Shown here: positions 38,251-51,764 of the stretch, piece after piece
Position numbering within the stretch: position 1 is the stretch's first letter
Layout of the letters: each line of letters opens with the position of its first letter
Assembly: GCF_020184175.1 (NCBI RefSeq)
Contig: NC_065530.1
Coordinates: forward strand, 48,709,260-48,773,259
Reading direction: 5' to 3'
DNA: 64,000 nt
Source of the DNA: Aphis gossypii
Taxonomy: Eukaryota > Arthropoda > Insecta > Hemiptera > Aphididae
Notes under the pieces: model-generated
The model's input: the letters and a program-made list of their open reading frames with translations, nothing else
Told to the model about the DNA's origin: nothing
The model's database searches: none
Program-made: the position numbers and the translations under genes

Positions 38251-40430
38251 CCCGTGACATATATGCGCCCGCGGAGTATCAGCCTCGTACAATGAACCAC
38301 CGCGAACTTATCACTGAACTTTATATTCTCATATCTGGGATATCTAGTGACAATGTGTACGGATAAGAAAAGAACACAGGCGCTGGCGTCGTTTAGTCAA
38401 GGAACCTCAGGAATAATAGTTTGTATTAATTTTTACGAATATGGTAAAAGTATACCAAGTTTTAGATCATTAAATATAGGAATATAGGACAAAACATTGG
38501 GTGGAAAATTTGTAGTGAAATTTCGAAAAAATTATTTTCTAATCGCATAAAAGTAATCAAAAAATTGTATACTCGTATAGATCGTGCAGGATGTCAGTGC
38601 AATTATTATTTTACAAGTGGTTAAAAGTTTGGTTTGTGCTCTTATAAAATTTAAATAAAATCCTTCGCATTCGCATTTAAGTGGCAACAATTTTTTTCTA
38701 AAAATTCAATTTTTGCAGTATTTCATCTGTTGTATATACTAAAAAAACATATGAATAGTATTAATACAAGATCGTATAGTTTACATTTTCATTATTTTTA
38801 TTTTTATGTGAAAAGAAAACATTCAAAGGAAAATATTATGCACTATAATAAATATTGTGTTGGATTGAACAAAGGTTATATATATTCATCTTGTTGTTTT
38901 TAGCATTCAAGTAAGCATGCAGAAAATGTCATAATATACATTAATATTTGATCACACACATTTTAAGTTTACTAAGTTTAGTATGCTGTGAATTATAAGA
39001 CATTCTTTCAGATATATACAATTTTAGTTCAAACTTTAAATCCGTATTTTATGTTTCATTTCAATGAAAATTGGTGATATTAGATTAATGTATCTAATAG
39101 TTATTTGGAATTTCAATAAAACACTCTATTCTATCTTTTACATGTCAAATATTCTCCGTTCTCGAATATTTTCTGCTCTTCAAACAATTATGGAAATGTC
39201 TTACACTTTTACTACTGTACTACATCGTTGTTTTTACTTTAATGTATTGACGAAAACATTAATCGTTGCTGTTGATAACTAGTTTGGTGTTAAATCGTTG
39301 TTACATCTTGCCATTGTAGCTACTAATTTTCTATTTAATTGTTGTAATAGTAACCTCATATTATGTAGATGACAGTTGTCTGAGAAAAACAAAAGTTAAC
39401 TCCAGGTAGAAAGATAATAGGTACGTACCTGCATATATTTGAACATTTTTAATTTAAAACTGAAATTTTATTGTTATAGACAAATATGTACGATTTAAAT
39501 ATATTATATTGTAATAATTAAATTTAAAATACCCTCCCATAGGCTTAATAATTTTGATCTCGATTAATGCGGTCATATTAATATTATTTTTTTTTAATAT
39601 ACATTTTAATAAAAAAAGTACAATACATTACGTATTGAATTAGATGATTATTTTACAAAATTACTATGGTTTATATTTTGCTAGGTGGCATTGCCTAGTA
39701 TTTAACTTAGCACATACAAACCACATATGGTGACAGGTTGTTAAAAAATTGTCAGGAATATAATTTCGACATAATCTATACATAATATAATATAAAATTA
39801 TTATTTATAGTTGTTTAAAAGAGTTAGGTTTAACCATAGATGGTAAAAATATTGTTAAAAATATAATGTAATTTAAATTTTACAACTTGTGTAATGATGA
39901 GGAATATTTAAATGATTGAAAATTTTTTCAAACGTTTTTCTTTGTAAATCATTGCAATAGATGAAAAAATTTTACAGTTTAAAATTAATCAAAACAAAAT
40001 AAATATAGTTTTGAAAAATAATGAATTCTAATGTTCGAAATTTCCATTTATTTTATACATGATTATAAATTTAATTCAATAGTTTTTTTTATGCTGATCA
40101 AACTGTGAATTATAATTTCAAATGCGTAATAATGTTCCTAGTTATTATCTATGCAGAATATTACATCTTAATCGACAGCTTGTGTTTGCATAGTGTAATA
40201 AGATAGGGTACAATGGTGCAGAACAAGGAATATATAACGTGTATAATTAAATTCAATATATTAAGCAACTAATATGTATATTATTCGACATATCTATATC
40301 ACCGCAGGACATGATTGTTATGAACGAGAGATTTCAATCGTATTAATACGATACATACGATATAGTGACGATAAAAGATGGTTGATTTTGATTTGAAATT
40401 ATATATTACATTCATATATTAAAATAATAC
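38250..40430. other. mostly AT-rich DNA with a GC-richer 5' edge
   Basis: 38.25-38.41 kb (atgcgcccgcggagtatcag; caggcgctggcgtcg) is GC-richer and adjoins repeat copy D, so it may be part of the same insertion. The remainder shows nothing recognisable. Confidence 0.4.
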
Positions 40431-41110
40431 AACGACCGTGGTCGTGACTTGGGACTACATGTTTTTGTGCGGGAAACTATGCAGCGAGTCCATTCTAAAA
40501 TGATGTGTGTGTGGGATAAGTGCCAAAGTTCCAGGGTTGTAAGTAAAAAATGTACCGGAGTACCAAATAGTCCAAGTGTGTCCAAATTTGTTTGCTACCA
40601 TGATTTATTGGGTAATCATAGCCATTCGATATAATATGCTATTCCATTATTATATATTGTTATCATGTACTTGCTCAAATTTTTTTGTTTTATCTATTGT
40701 GTATACGTCTATAAACGGAATGTGGGTTAATTATAATGGAAATTCGATGGGTGTTTTTTATTTGTGTATTTGTGTTCAAAATATAAATTATAATTTTTAT
40801 ATGTATTACTATAAAACTTTGATTTAAAAACATAATATATAAATACATATTATTAATTTATATTTATAAATATATTATATTTTATAATATAACGTAATAA
40901 TTACTGTAAAATTTGACACGCTTTTAAAAATCGTGTACCTGGAGCAAGCAGATTACCTTTTAACATACATTTAACCTGGTCGTTCACACAGGCTTGTTGC
41001 AATGTTTGGGACGACAACGGTAAACCTAACTAGGATGGTTACCCTGAGTCAACAAAACCGATGAAGCCGACAGAAACAAAAGCCCGGGGTTGCTTCCAGT
41101 TCCGGTTTTG
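40430..41110. other. two GC-richer patches of unknown nature
   Basis: 40.43-40.60 kb holds an open frame (40449-40634) with a donor-like GTAAGT after 'ccagggtt' and no recognised domain. 40.93-41.11 kb (acgacaacggtaaacctaac; aaagcccggggttgcttcc) is similar in composition. They could be exons, enhancers or relics; none can be preferred. Confidence 0.25.
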
Positions 41111-43175
41111 AGATTTCATACAATTATAGACCTAATAGAAATTCAAAACAGAAATACACCTCTGAAGAAACTATCACGTGAAATGCTCCCATGTCATAAA
41201 TTCAGAAATCATTAAGCAACTCATAAGACTCGAAATGCTTATTTTTCAGAATTATAATAAGTTTTAGTTGAATTTTTACCAAGTTTCATATTAGATTATA
41301 TGCACCTATGTTGTTAATTTATTTCAGACATGATAAAAACTTCAAATGGAAAGAAATCACTCAACTTAATAATGTACAATATTACAATATTTGCATTAGG
41401 TGTCATTTAAAACATTAAATGTTCATTGGTACCATAGACTATAAATGTATTTTAATTGTGTATTAGTACTTTATATTTATATCAGAAAATTAATTATATA
41501 AAAGTCGTACTCCTTGTAATACACTTTAGTTGTCGTCATATACGATTTTTTAATATTGTAGAATCAAGTAAGTTTAATTTATTCAGTTAAACAATTTAAA
41601 TATTTCATTATATTTCGGATGAATATATTTAGGTTAATTAAATTTATCATATCGATTATAAGTATTCAGGGGTGCAATTATCATCATTTTTTCTAAAATA
41701 TCAAAAACACAATTTATAATGAAAATCAGAAGTCACTCAGTTGTATATAGTAGGTTTTGAGTGTATCTCGTCATAAATTAGATTACTATACTTCCAATGC
41801 ATAATATGTATAATTCCAACTTCTTAATGCATATGTAATTTTAATTCAAAATAATTCCCATATTCATAAAACAACTGTATAAAAAATTAGTACCTACCTT
41901 ACAAAAATAAAAATTATGAGAAATGAACACGTTAAATTAAAAACAAATTGCCTATATTTTACGCCGTACCATTTGAAGTGTTGAATATCAAATATCAAAT
42001 AATATTATCATTATTACTATAGATTTTTGGAACTAATATTTGCATTCAACTGCATAAAAGCGTGATAGTAATCTATTATTATTATAAATTTGAAAGCAAT
42101 AACATTGTATTCTAAAATTATCTGATTTAACAAAATGTTCATCTAACTCAACTAGTACTAATCAAGATATGTCAATATTTTTTCACGTCAATTTAATTTA
42201 ATGATATTATTAAATTTAATCTAGTAAAATATGATGGCACGGGTATGTTTTAAATAACACATTCGTGAATCTTAAATATTAAAGATCTCGGGAATTACTT
42301 ATCCGATCATTATTTTTAAATAAAAGAGCACATTACGAAACAGATTTTAAGCATAATCTTAGATTTATTTATAGTTTCTGATAACGTCACAAATAATTAT
42401 TATAAATATTTAAATCTATTAAACATTTTAATTAAGTTTTTATATGGTACATCTAATGTCAAGATACCTACGTAAATAATTTTGTACCATTCAGATTTTT
42501 AAATCATTGTGCTATTATAGTTTATGGTAGTAATTATCGTTATTTTTGTTAACACACCGTAATTAAAATTCATAATAATTTCACTCCTAATTTTGTAAAT
42601 AATTGGAGGAATGAGCAATAACTATTCTACCGAGATTAATTGTTGCACGTATGACTGAAGCGATTTTGTTAACACTTCGTAAGCGAGTCATTTAATATCA
42701 ACCCCTAGTTTAAAACAATTAAAAAAAAAAAAAAAATTAACGCACGAATTCACAAACGACACAGTGAAACGTGCTTAAATTATTTTAAATTATTATAATA
42801 TTGTTAATTATACTATACTATTAAAAAAACAATAATAACAAATTAAAATGTTATATCATCATTTTCGTGTGTCATGAAATGTCATGACGATTTGTGATTT
42901 ATGATTCACAATTTGTAACCAGCAAATTACTTTTGAAAACAGAAGCAACATGTTCACAAGGTTACCTATGTTAGTATGTTACGGTGATTAAATTGACAAT
43001 ATTTTTTCCCCACAAAAAATGTATTAATAATTCAAACATTCAATATGGACGAGAAAAATTTGCAACAAACTAAATTATTGATTCGTTTCCGGTATTGATG
43101 TTTTATTGTTATTATAAATGCTGTGTGTAAAATTATTTTATTTAGTTATTTTTTTTTCCATTTAAATATGTTTCT
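41110..43175. other. AT-rich DNA, nothing recognised
   Basis: No supported exon, RNA gene or transposon end. Confidence 0.5.
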
Positions 43176-43240
43176 TCCCTCAGAATCGTTTTTAGTATAA
43201 TATTATACTTATCATTGTAGCGGTACCCACTTAACCAAAC
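43176..43240 (-). repeat. dispersed 'GATTCTGAGCGGAGA' family, truncated copy E
   Basis: Reverse complement reads ATACTAAAAACGATTCTGAGGG, with 'gcggtacccactta' nearby, as in copies A and C, but the intervening segment is mostly missing. Confidence 0.4.
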
Positions 43241-43409
43241 TTTTTTTATGTTTAAAATAATAATAAAATGATTGCAAAAACGTATAATATTTTATTAACT
43301 TTGATATTGATGTAATACAGAAAAAAGATTGGAAATTATTTCGGAATTGTAAATTTATCTTACTATGACGTGTTGTCATGAATCTATCAGTTTTTAAGTC
43401 ATAGACCAA

Positions 43410-46395
43410 TGATAATGTACAGTTAATTCATAATGTTTTATATTATATTAAAAAATCAAAATGTATGTAGAAGTAAATAATTTTATTTATATGATGGATA
43501 GACGATTAATTTACAAGTTACCGTTTTTGTGATAAAACGATTAACTATACTTTGAAATACACCGAAAAATATCTTACACTTTTGACATAATTCTTTAAAG
43601 TAATTTAAACAACGATCGCAGTCTATACAGCTGTAATTATAATAACTTAATGGTCACGTAACATCGTAACTGGTGCCATTAAAATGTTATGCAAAGACCG
43701 TGTCTATTATCAGAAATTATGAATCGCGAATGCGTCACCGAGATCATACTTTGAGTATTTTTGGTTTACGAAATATGCATTTAATTAAAGTTTTCAGTAA
43801 ATCCACAATATTAACTGTTTCTTATTAAAAACGATATTGTTCTTCTTAGCCAGATAGGTTATCGTTTTATTCCTTTAATTCTCAATCATTGCACAAGGTT
43901 TAAGTGAAATAATATACATTTAAAAATTAATTTTAAGTTTTAACAATGGTTGACTTTAAAAATATATGTCTTGTATAAACTAAAAAACCCATATACATAT
44001 TTTATTTAAAAACAACTATTATGTACATACGCTGAAGAGATATTGTAACGTTAAATGAAAACGTAGAAATTACAAAAATAGGTCCATTTGATTATAAGCC
44101 ATTATACAGTTTTATTAAATTATAATATATTATAATAGTTAAAAATAATATGTTTTGTCAACAATTTAACTATTCATCTACCAATTTGACGTATTTTACT
44201 AATTTTTAAACAGTTTTGGTGATTGTATTGTTTTTTTATAGTTGACTTATTGAGTATTTGTATATAATTTTAATATTAATATTGTGTCCTATAGTATCGT
44301 ACTATCGTTTACTATTGATTTTTTCCTGGTATATTTTCTGTCAGTTGAAGCAATTTTTAAATCAGAGTTATTAGTTTATCATTACTCTATAGTGTAAATG
44401 AAGAAATATATTATTGATCAGGTGTTTCAATTAAATAATTATTGACTTTTTCAATATTGGTAAAAGTAATCATCCTTGAATATTTTTATTGTTATTGAAA
44501 TTTTATAATGTATTGATTACATGGATCTAATTGCATTTTGATTAGAAACGTAAAAAAAAAAATAGAGAATTTATTTTAATTATTTTAGAATTCCATGTGC
44601 TGTGCATGTGCAATTCATGAAACCTTAAAAAATATTTTAAAAATGCAGTAAAAGAGAGAATGAGAACTTTCATTATATACGTCGTATTATATTATACTTA
44701 AAATAACTAATAAGATAAAAATATTAAAAACAATTAAGTTTGTAGATGTTCTAAGAATCTCACCTATAATTTAATTATGATTTTTTTTTTTAAATTATCA
44801 AAATGTTTTGCACGAAAAGTCAGAGGAAACGTGTATTTCAGTGAACTTCTAATGTATAATCCTGTTAAAAAAGTTTTTTGGTCGTCAAAAATATAAAACT
44901 AATAAAGTAGTCGCGGCGATAAAATATCTGTCTGCAAATTACGTGTCATGAAATTATATGGAGTAAATGCAACACTACGTGTTGAAACTTAACTCTTTAT
45001 GTATAATTAAGCTACCAGTTCGCATAGTCTTCATTATATGAATGGATAATTAATAATATGGTCATTTCAGTGGGATAGTTAATTGTGTTTTACAAACGAT
45101 GACAGTATACCGATGGGGATTAAATTTAGACTGATAGCATAATGAACCTTTGTAATTTTGTTCACGGGCCGTTAAAAGATTACGGTTCATAATATTTTTT
45201 TTTGTAGGCTAAACTTTTAAAAACTTTCTATTACATTTAGAGGTATTGTAAATTATCATCTCACATTAGGTATATCAAAACATTCTCTCCGTAGTATAAT
45301 TTACTTATTATTAAAAAAAAATAACCGATCCGTTGTTCACCAAATAAGCATATCAAATTGATTTTTGTATTATTATTAGTTTTATAAATACCTAATGAAA
45401 GTTGTTAATCAAGAAAAACAAGATCATGCATAATTGAGTTTGTCTCAAACCCTATTAATTTATGATACTATTTCATAATATGATTATTTGTGATAATATT
45501 GCATATTCCTGTCAGCTCCTTAATATTTTAAATCGACGAAGTGAGTTTAATACTATTATACTTCATATGTTTTACTAAAATTGGATTAAGTATTGGGTGA
45601 CCGGTAAAAATTATAAATTCGGCAAGATAATTTTGTTATGTTATTGATTTTATAAATAATATAAAATAATATACAATAATTATAGTATTAATTTATGATG
45701 TAAAAATTTACTCTTATTTTAACTGCACATTTTTTAATACAAAATTTAATATTATAACTTAATTTATTCAAAGAATAGTAACTAGCTGATTGTTTAAATG
45801 ATAGTATTATTTTTTTTAAACATTTGCAGCTTTATTAAGAATAACAAAAGTATATCTATTTTCATCAGGAGGTAAATCAAAATTTTCCGATCTATGGGAT
45901 AACGTAAAACGTATTCACATAACTACTGTAAAATAAGATAATATTCATTATCGTTAGGTATATTTTTATTTAAATGCTATTTAGAATGAATTTTAAATTT
46001 TATAAATCCATCATGTTTATATTAATATAATAACAAACTTTTAGTTTGATAATCAATTTTAATGGTTATGGTTATATACGTATTAAATGTACACATTTAA
46101 TCGTTTTAAAAAATATTCAACATGGTTCTACTTATGTACTCCATTTATACCTAACGGCACTAAAAGTCATGAATCATGATATTTAGATTTTCGACACATG
46201 GTTTATCCGAGCTACAAACCCACGCACGATAGTATTATATAATATTGATAATCTAAATATTACTCACCTTCACCTACCTGCCCATTATACATATATGCAT
46301 AGTCAAACAGTATGAAACTTATTAGAATTAAACTGAACAGTAATTAGATGTTTTGTCAAAATGTAAAGCTTAACAGTATTATATTTTATGTACCT
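43410..46395. other. AT-rich gene-poor DNA
   Basis: Nothing recognised on either strand. Confidence 0.5.
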
Positions 46396-46865
46396 ATTTC
46401 AGAACGTATAAAAAGCTTTTTTTATTTCTTTAAAAAACCTATACATCGACCGGAAATACGAGCATGACGAGTTGTATGGATCACCCTGTAATATAAAACA
46501 GTTATAGCTACAAAAATATAACACCGATCGATTGAGAAAGAAAATAAATTCCATAAACACACAAACACTCTCGCGCGCATCATTAGACAATAACACGATA
46601 TTTGACACGATATCAGAAACTACGTTAAAAAAGTTATTGTTTGGCGCCCAGTACGGTTCCCTCTGCCTATGTTTCGGGGATGACGAAGATTGGTGGAAAT
46701 TCAAGGTTATGATGGAAACGCTGTAAAGGCTGTTCTCCGGCGGTGAGGTGCAGGGTGCAGGTGCGGTAACTGGGGAGGTTTATTGCGAGAAAATGGATGC
46801 GGAAATAGAAATCGCGCTGAGTGGTTTTATCGCAACCAGAACAAGAGAGACTGACTCTTATTTTA
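46396..46865. other. GC-richer island with overlapping open frames
   Basis: Contains 'ctctcgcgcgcatc', 'ttggcgcccagtacgg' and 'ctccggcggtgagg', the last resembling a splice donor. Open frames of 64-105 codons occur on both strands but none shows a known domain. Possible promoter/first exon or a transposon relic. Confidence 0.3.
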
Positions 46866-49640
46866 TTTTATCTTATTCTTATTCTTATTTTTTTTTTATT
46901 TATTTATTTTTTTTTTTATTGCTATTCTTTAGCTCCGCGCACTTTGGTCTTTGTAAAACAAAAGTTAAAAACTATATCTGCTCCCAAACTATAGTGCTAC
47001 CGAAAGATGTTAGGTACCTTGAATATATTTTACTGCCATCAGATATTTTAGTATTACATATATGATATACACAGGATGTAGGTATATCAGAAATGCATAT
47101 CTCAAATTTTTCTTACATAATTTATTTGTTCAAATTCTTATTTTTAAAATTTTTTAAGTATATTTAAGATCAATGAGTTAAGGACCATATTTACAAATAT
47201 ACGTTTACAATATGGTGATATAAACTTATTTTTTCTCAAAAGAGAACAAACCTTTTTACTGTATATTTAAAGTAGATATTTTTTATAGTCTTTATTTCTT
47301 TAAAAGTGTTTACAAAACTATAAAAAGTTTGTCATATTTAATCTTCAATACATATTTTACTTATATAATTTTTAAAAACTAAAATTAATTCCTATTATAA
47401 TATATTGTTATATTATCATTGGCTCATAGCTCTCATATTTTCTAAACATATTAATATTATGAATAAATATTGCCCTTAAAACATTTAAGTTTAATATCTA
47501 ACTCAAAAACTAATCGTTCGAGTTTTAATTCAGATACATCGACATATTTATATTTAAAAAAAGTATTATACAAAAACACTAAACTAGTAGATTACGGAAA
47601 AAGTAAGCCTGTGACAGGTATTTTATAATAAATGTGTAATATTGAGTTTATATACTGGGTGTTCGTGAGGTACTTACTACTTATTACACAAAATTATATA
47701 CTGTATCTGCAAAATAAAATATATACAGTCACTTTATACTTTTTAAGATTATTATTAAGTGATGAATACGCTCATGAGTTAACTGCTATAATGGGGTTAA
47801 TAATTCATTTAACGTTAAGTAACTCAAACATTTATTTTATTAGATTTTAGATTTTTTAGGTATAATACACTCATATTAAGATATTGCTTAATTATAATAA
47901 ATAATTATATTTAATTAAAATTTATCATTATTTATTTATATTAATTGTATACATTTACTATCAGTACACGAACAGAAATTCATTATTTATATTACTAATA
48001 TTGTGATTAATTCAAAGGCCAAGCATGTTTTTAGTGAGTTTTCTTAACAAGATTACTTATGTGGAAAGATTTTATAATTTTAAACAAAATATATTTCATC
48101 ATCAGTGTATTGTTATATTATTACATACACATATATCTATAAAAAAAATAAGCTATAAATCAAAATTACCATTGATGATTTTGAGCAACTAACAAGTAAA
48201 CGTGTTTTTATGCAATATAGGTTAATTAATAAATATATAAATTAATATAATCACAACATTTACATACAGAGTAGTTAATAGTTGTTTATTTTACTATTTT
48301 AATTATTCAACTAACCATTTACTCTATATTAGTTATGTTATCGTGTTAAAATGCATGATTATTAAAGATTAACTATTTTTATGATAATAAACGGTTAATA
48401 AATATTTACGTTATATACCGACATAATATTATAATTCCCTTGGTTTTAAAATCATTAAATATAATGTTACTAATCACTATGCTGTAGTATAAACTATTTT
48501 ATATAAATAATAATAGCTAACAATAAATATAAGCTTTATTTGTAATTAATAATTTCTATGTGAAAGTTTTAGCTAGGTTGAAATTGAGGCAAGGTTGAAA
48601 AAAAATATTAACTCAATTGTTAATTAAATATTAGTAATATTTCACTCGTAATCGATCACACGAGTATTGTAACCGTAAAAGTTTTGATTTTAACGTTTAA
48701 AAATTATAAAAAAATATATTCATAATTGTATTTGAAAAATCGTTTGTTGGTTTTTTTTGTTTATCTCGCCCCCAAAGACTGCAAAGTTTTTTATCCAAAC
48801 TTTATTTCCCTTTATTTTTAACGATTAATGTTTTTTTTTTTTTTTGCAATTTATTGTACTATGTAGTTTTGATTTTTATTATTAGAATTACTGTTCATTG
48901 TTTAAAAATATTAATCCCATTCTTGTAAATAATAGTATACACTTATTTCAGACTGTTTAGTATAGTTAAACTGTCTAAGGTATAGTTATCTCAATTATTA
49001 TAAAGATAACACATAATTATTAAGAGTGTGATATCATAATTCAAAATACTGGTGTGGTTTAAAATAATGGTGTTGTGATAGTATTTGTCATTTTATAAAT
49101 ATATGATTTTATGATAATGTTTACCCGCTATAATAAATGGATATAAAGTTCCTGAAAACATTTGAATAAAACTATATTATAAACAGTTGTTACTTGGATA
49201 TTTGCATTACAAGATTACCATTTAAAAATGGTTATCAGAAAATACCTAATAATTAACTAATAATAATTCTTTTTAGAATAGGTGTATTATTAATAAATCC
49301 TATGTATTATTGTTTCTATTAAATAAAAATGTGACATAAAATGTTACAGTTTGATATTTTTCTAAATAAAAATATAAAATCCACTGTTTTTACAATAGGT
49401 ACCGTGTTTTTTTATTATTAGAATAATGTGTAAGTTGTTGTTTATTTGTTATTATTCCAATGACCTATAACAGAAATACTATGTACCTACTAGGTGATAT
49501 TATGTGATTTTTTTAAATCGTAGTTTTTTCTACACCTATCTTGAGTAAATGCCCTTGTTCAGCTCAAGTTCAAATGTAATCTGTACCTATGGTAAACATC
49601 AGATGGTAATTCTAATACGTTCCATTTTAGATTTTGCACT
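46866..49640. other. AT-rich DNA, nothing recognised
   Basis: T-rich tracts at 46.86-46.92 kb and AT-rich sequence throughout; no supported gene. Confidence 0.5.
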
Positions 49641-49645
49641 TTCAT

Positions 49646-49699
49646 ACACACGCACACACACACACACACACACACACCACACACACACACACACACACA
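49646..49699. repeat. (CA)n microsatellite
   Basis: Interrupted CA repeat, about 27 units, with a CAC interruption near 49677-49680. The 97-codon open frame across it is repeat-driven. Confidence 0.9.
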
Positions 49700-50980
49700 A
49701 TCATACACAATATTATCCACACACGTATAATACACAACTTGAAATAACTAAATATGTTGATACGAACATTAAAGCGATCACACCCTTTTCCTTGGAGTTA
49801 ATTTATTCTATGGCCGCACAAGAGGATGTGTATTATTTATAACTATTGATCGCATATTTTCGTCTAATTTCTATCTACCATAAGCAATTAACCATATAAT
49901 ATGTATATACATGCATTAATATAATATTATTATGTTATATGCATGTCTATACTCTATACGCATATCCCTATAAAAACCAGCTAACTCGAAATACATACAG
50001 TATAATATGATATTATTATAATTATACTTACGCTAATCCCACACGTCCGTCCATTTTCATAAACATATCGGAATAACAATGCTATCGTCGATGCTTGTTA
50101 TACCTATCTACAATATTTGATAAAGAGTAGTTTTCAGCGTTTATATATTTTGTGTGACATTGACAAAAAAAAAATGCATGCTGTTTGGCATAATATACAA
50201 TTTGTGGACAATAATATGATTTTTATTCTCTCATTATATTTGGTCGTTATCAATATCACGGAAGACTGCTGTTATAAGGAGCAGTTTTCAAGTACGAGAT
50301 TTAATGGCTGCGAAATAAATAAAGTTCCTTTATATATATATATATATATTATTGAGGAATCTAAAAATATTTCCCGTTTCTACTTTTGGTGGATTCAAGT
50401 ACAAACCTAGAAGATAAAGTACAAAATACATATTTTACATAACCTTCATTTATGTATTATATAATATACATGTTATCGATCATCACATCGGTTAAATAAA
50501 AATCGTAAAAATTCTGTTCTGTTTGCAGTCTACTGAGATTCTAACTGCCGGCGATCAATTTGCATGTCCACCGCATACATTATTATATTTTTATTATGAC
50601 TTCCAAATAATATTGTTGTAGACCAAAAAAAAAAAAAAGAATAATAATATTAAAGAAAAATAAGTCCATAAATTATTGGGTCTTAATGTAAACTATAAAA
50701 TTTGATTAAAAAATTGAATTTGACTGCTTTATTGCGCTAAAAAAAAAAAATCATAGTAATAATTAGCTTTATCGTATAGTGTTATACTCACATATCATTG
50801 TATAACAGCTTAAAAATAAAAAAATAATGTCAGGTTGTAATACGCAGACAGTGGTTACTCCCAATATAAATCTTCATCACTGATGAAAGGGATGATCTAC
50901 ATTGTAAGGTCACATAGAAACTGATATGTATTTGTAACGATGAAGTGTAAGACGTGCGCCTTTTTTATGTGACATCAGAA
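49700..50980. other. AT-rich DNA with a (TA)n tract
   Basis: A TA run lies at about 50332-50349. The 97-codon frame at 50117-50410 spans it and is not convincing as a gene. No other feature recognised. Confidence 0.45.
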
Positions 50981-50983
50981 ATA

Positions 50984-51762
50984 CAGTGGCGTATTCATGG
51001 GGAGGGGGTGTCCAGGGGCACCGAACCCTCCAAGAATCGAAAAAAGAGAAAAAGAAGGATAACTGAAATACTGAATAATTGAAATATTAATTTAATATTA
51101 AACTATTATAGTATAATAGTATATCTAATGTAGATAATGGTTGTACAAAACTACAAAAGACTATACACGTTATAAGTGTATAAAATAATTTAGATATAAT
51201 TTACTTTATAGATAGTTATAAATACTTGCTATAGATACAAATCCATAATTCTTGAAAAAATGTACGACCATCGCACACCGTTATTCAATTATTACTTTAC
51301 AATTATTACTATACAGCTATTCTTAATTTACTCAAATTTTAGTTTAATTTAAATTGTCTATAAAATATCAACTATCGTTAGTCATTTATTTTGTTCTCGT
51401 GGCCAAACGGTGAACATTCTTACAGCAGAGGACTGCTCTACAGCTCACTTATTATATTCTTTCATCTCATAAAATTTTGGATGAACTTATCAAAAATTAA
51501 GATGATTAGATTTTGTACTTTAAAATTTCAAAAAATTATTTAAAATTAAAATATATATTATTTGTTTTAAACCACAACGCAGTTTTTTTCATTACAATAT
51601 TCTATTTATAATATAATCTATTAATCTATTAAATATAATTTATTTATCTCTATTAAATCTTAATATATACGTGATATAATATTAATCACCTATAATATAG
51701 GTTTTTTTTTGATAAAAAAAAATGTAAGACCACCCCAAAAAAAAAAATAAAATACACCACTG
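50984..51762. mobile_element. Tc1/mariner-like MITE, 779 bp, TA target duplication
   Basis: Left end CAGTGGCGTATT and inverted right end CAGTGGTGTATT match at 11 of 12 bases and are flanked by TA on both sides (50982-50983, 51763-51764). Ends starting CAGT with a TA duplication fit the Tc1/mariner superfamily. Next to each end is a G-rich block (ggggagggggtgtcc on the left; ggggtggtc inverted on the right). No transposase; the 86-codon minus-strand frame at 51682-51942 runs over the right end and is spurious. Confidence 0.65.
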
Positions 51763-51764
51763 TA

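Noticed and set aside
49549..49842. His/Thr-repeat ORF
   Set aside because: Driven by the (CA)n microsatellite.
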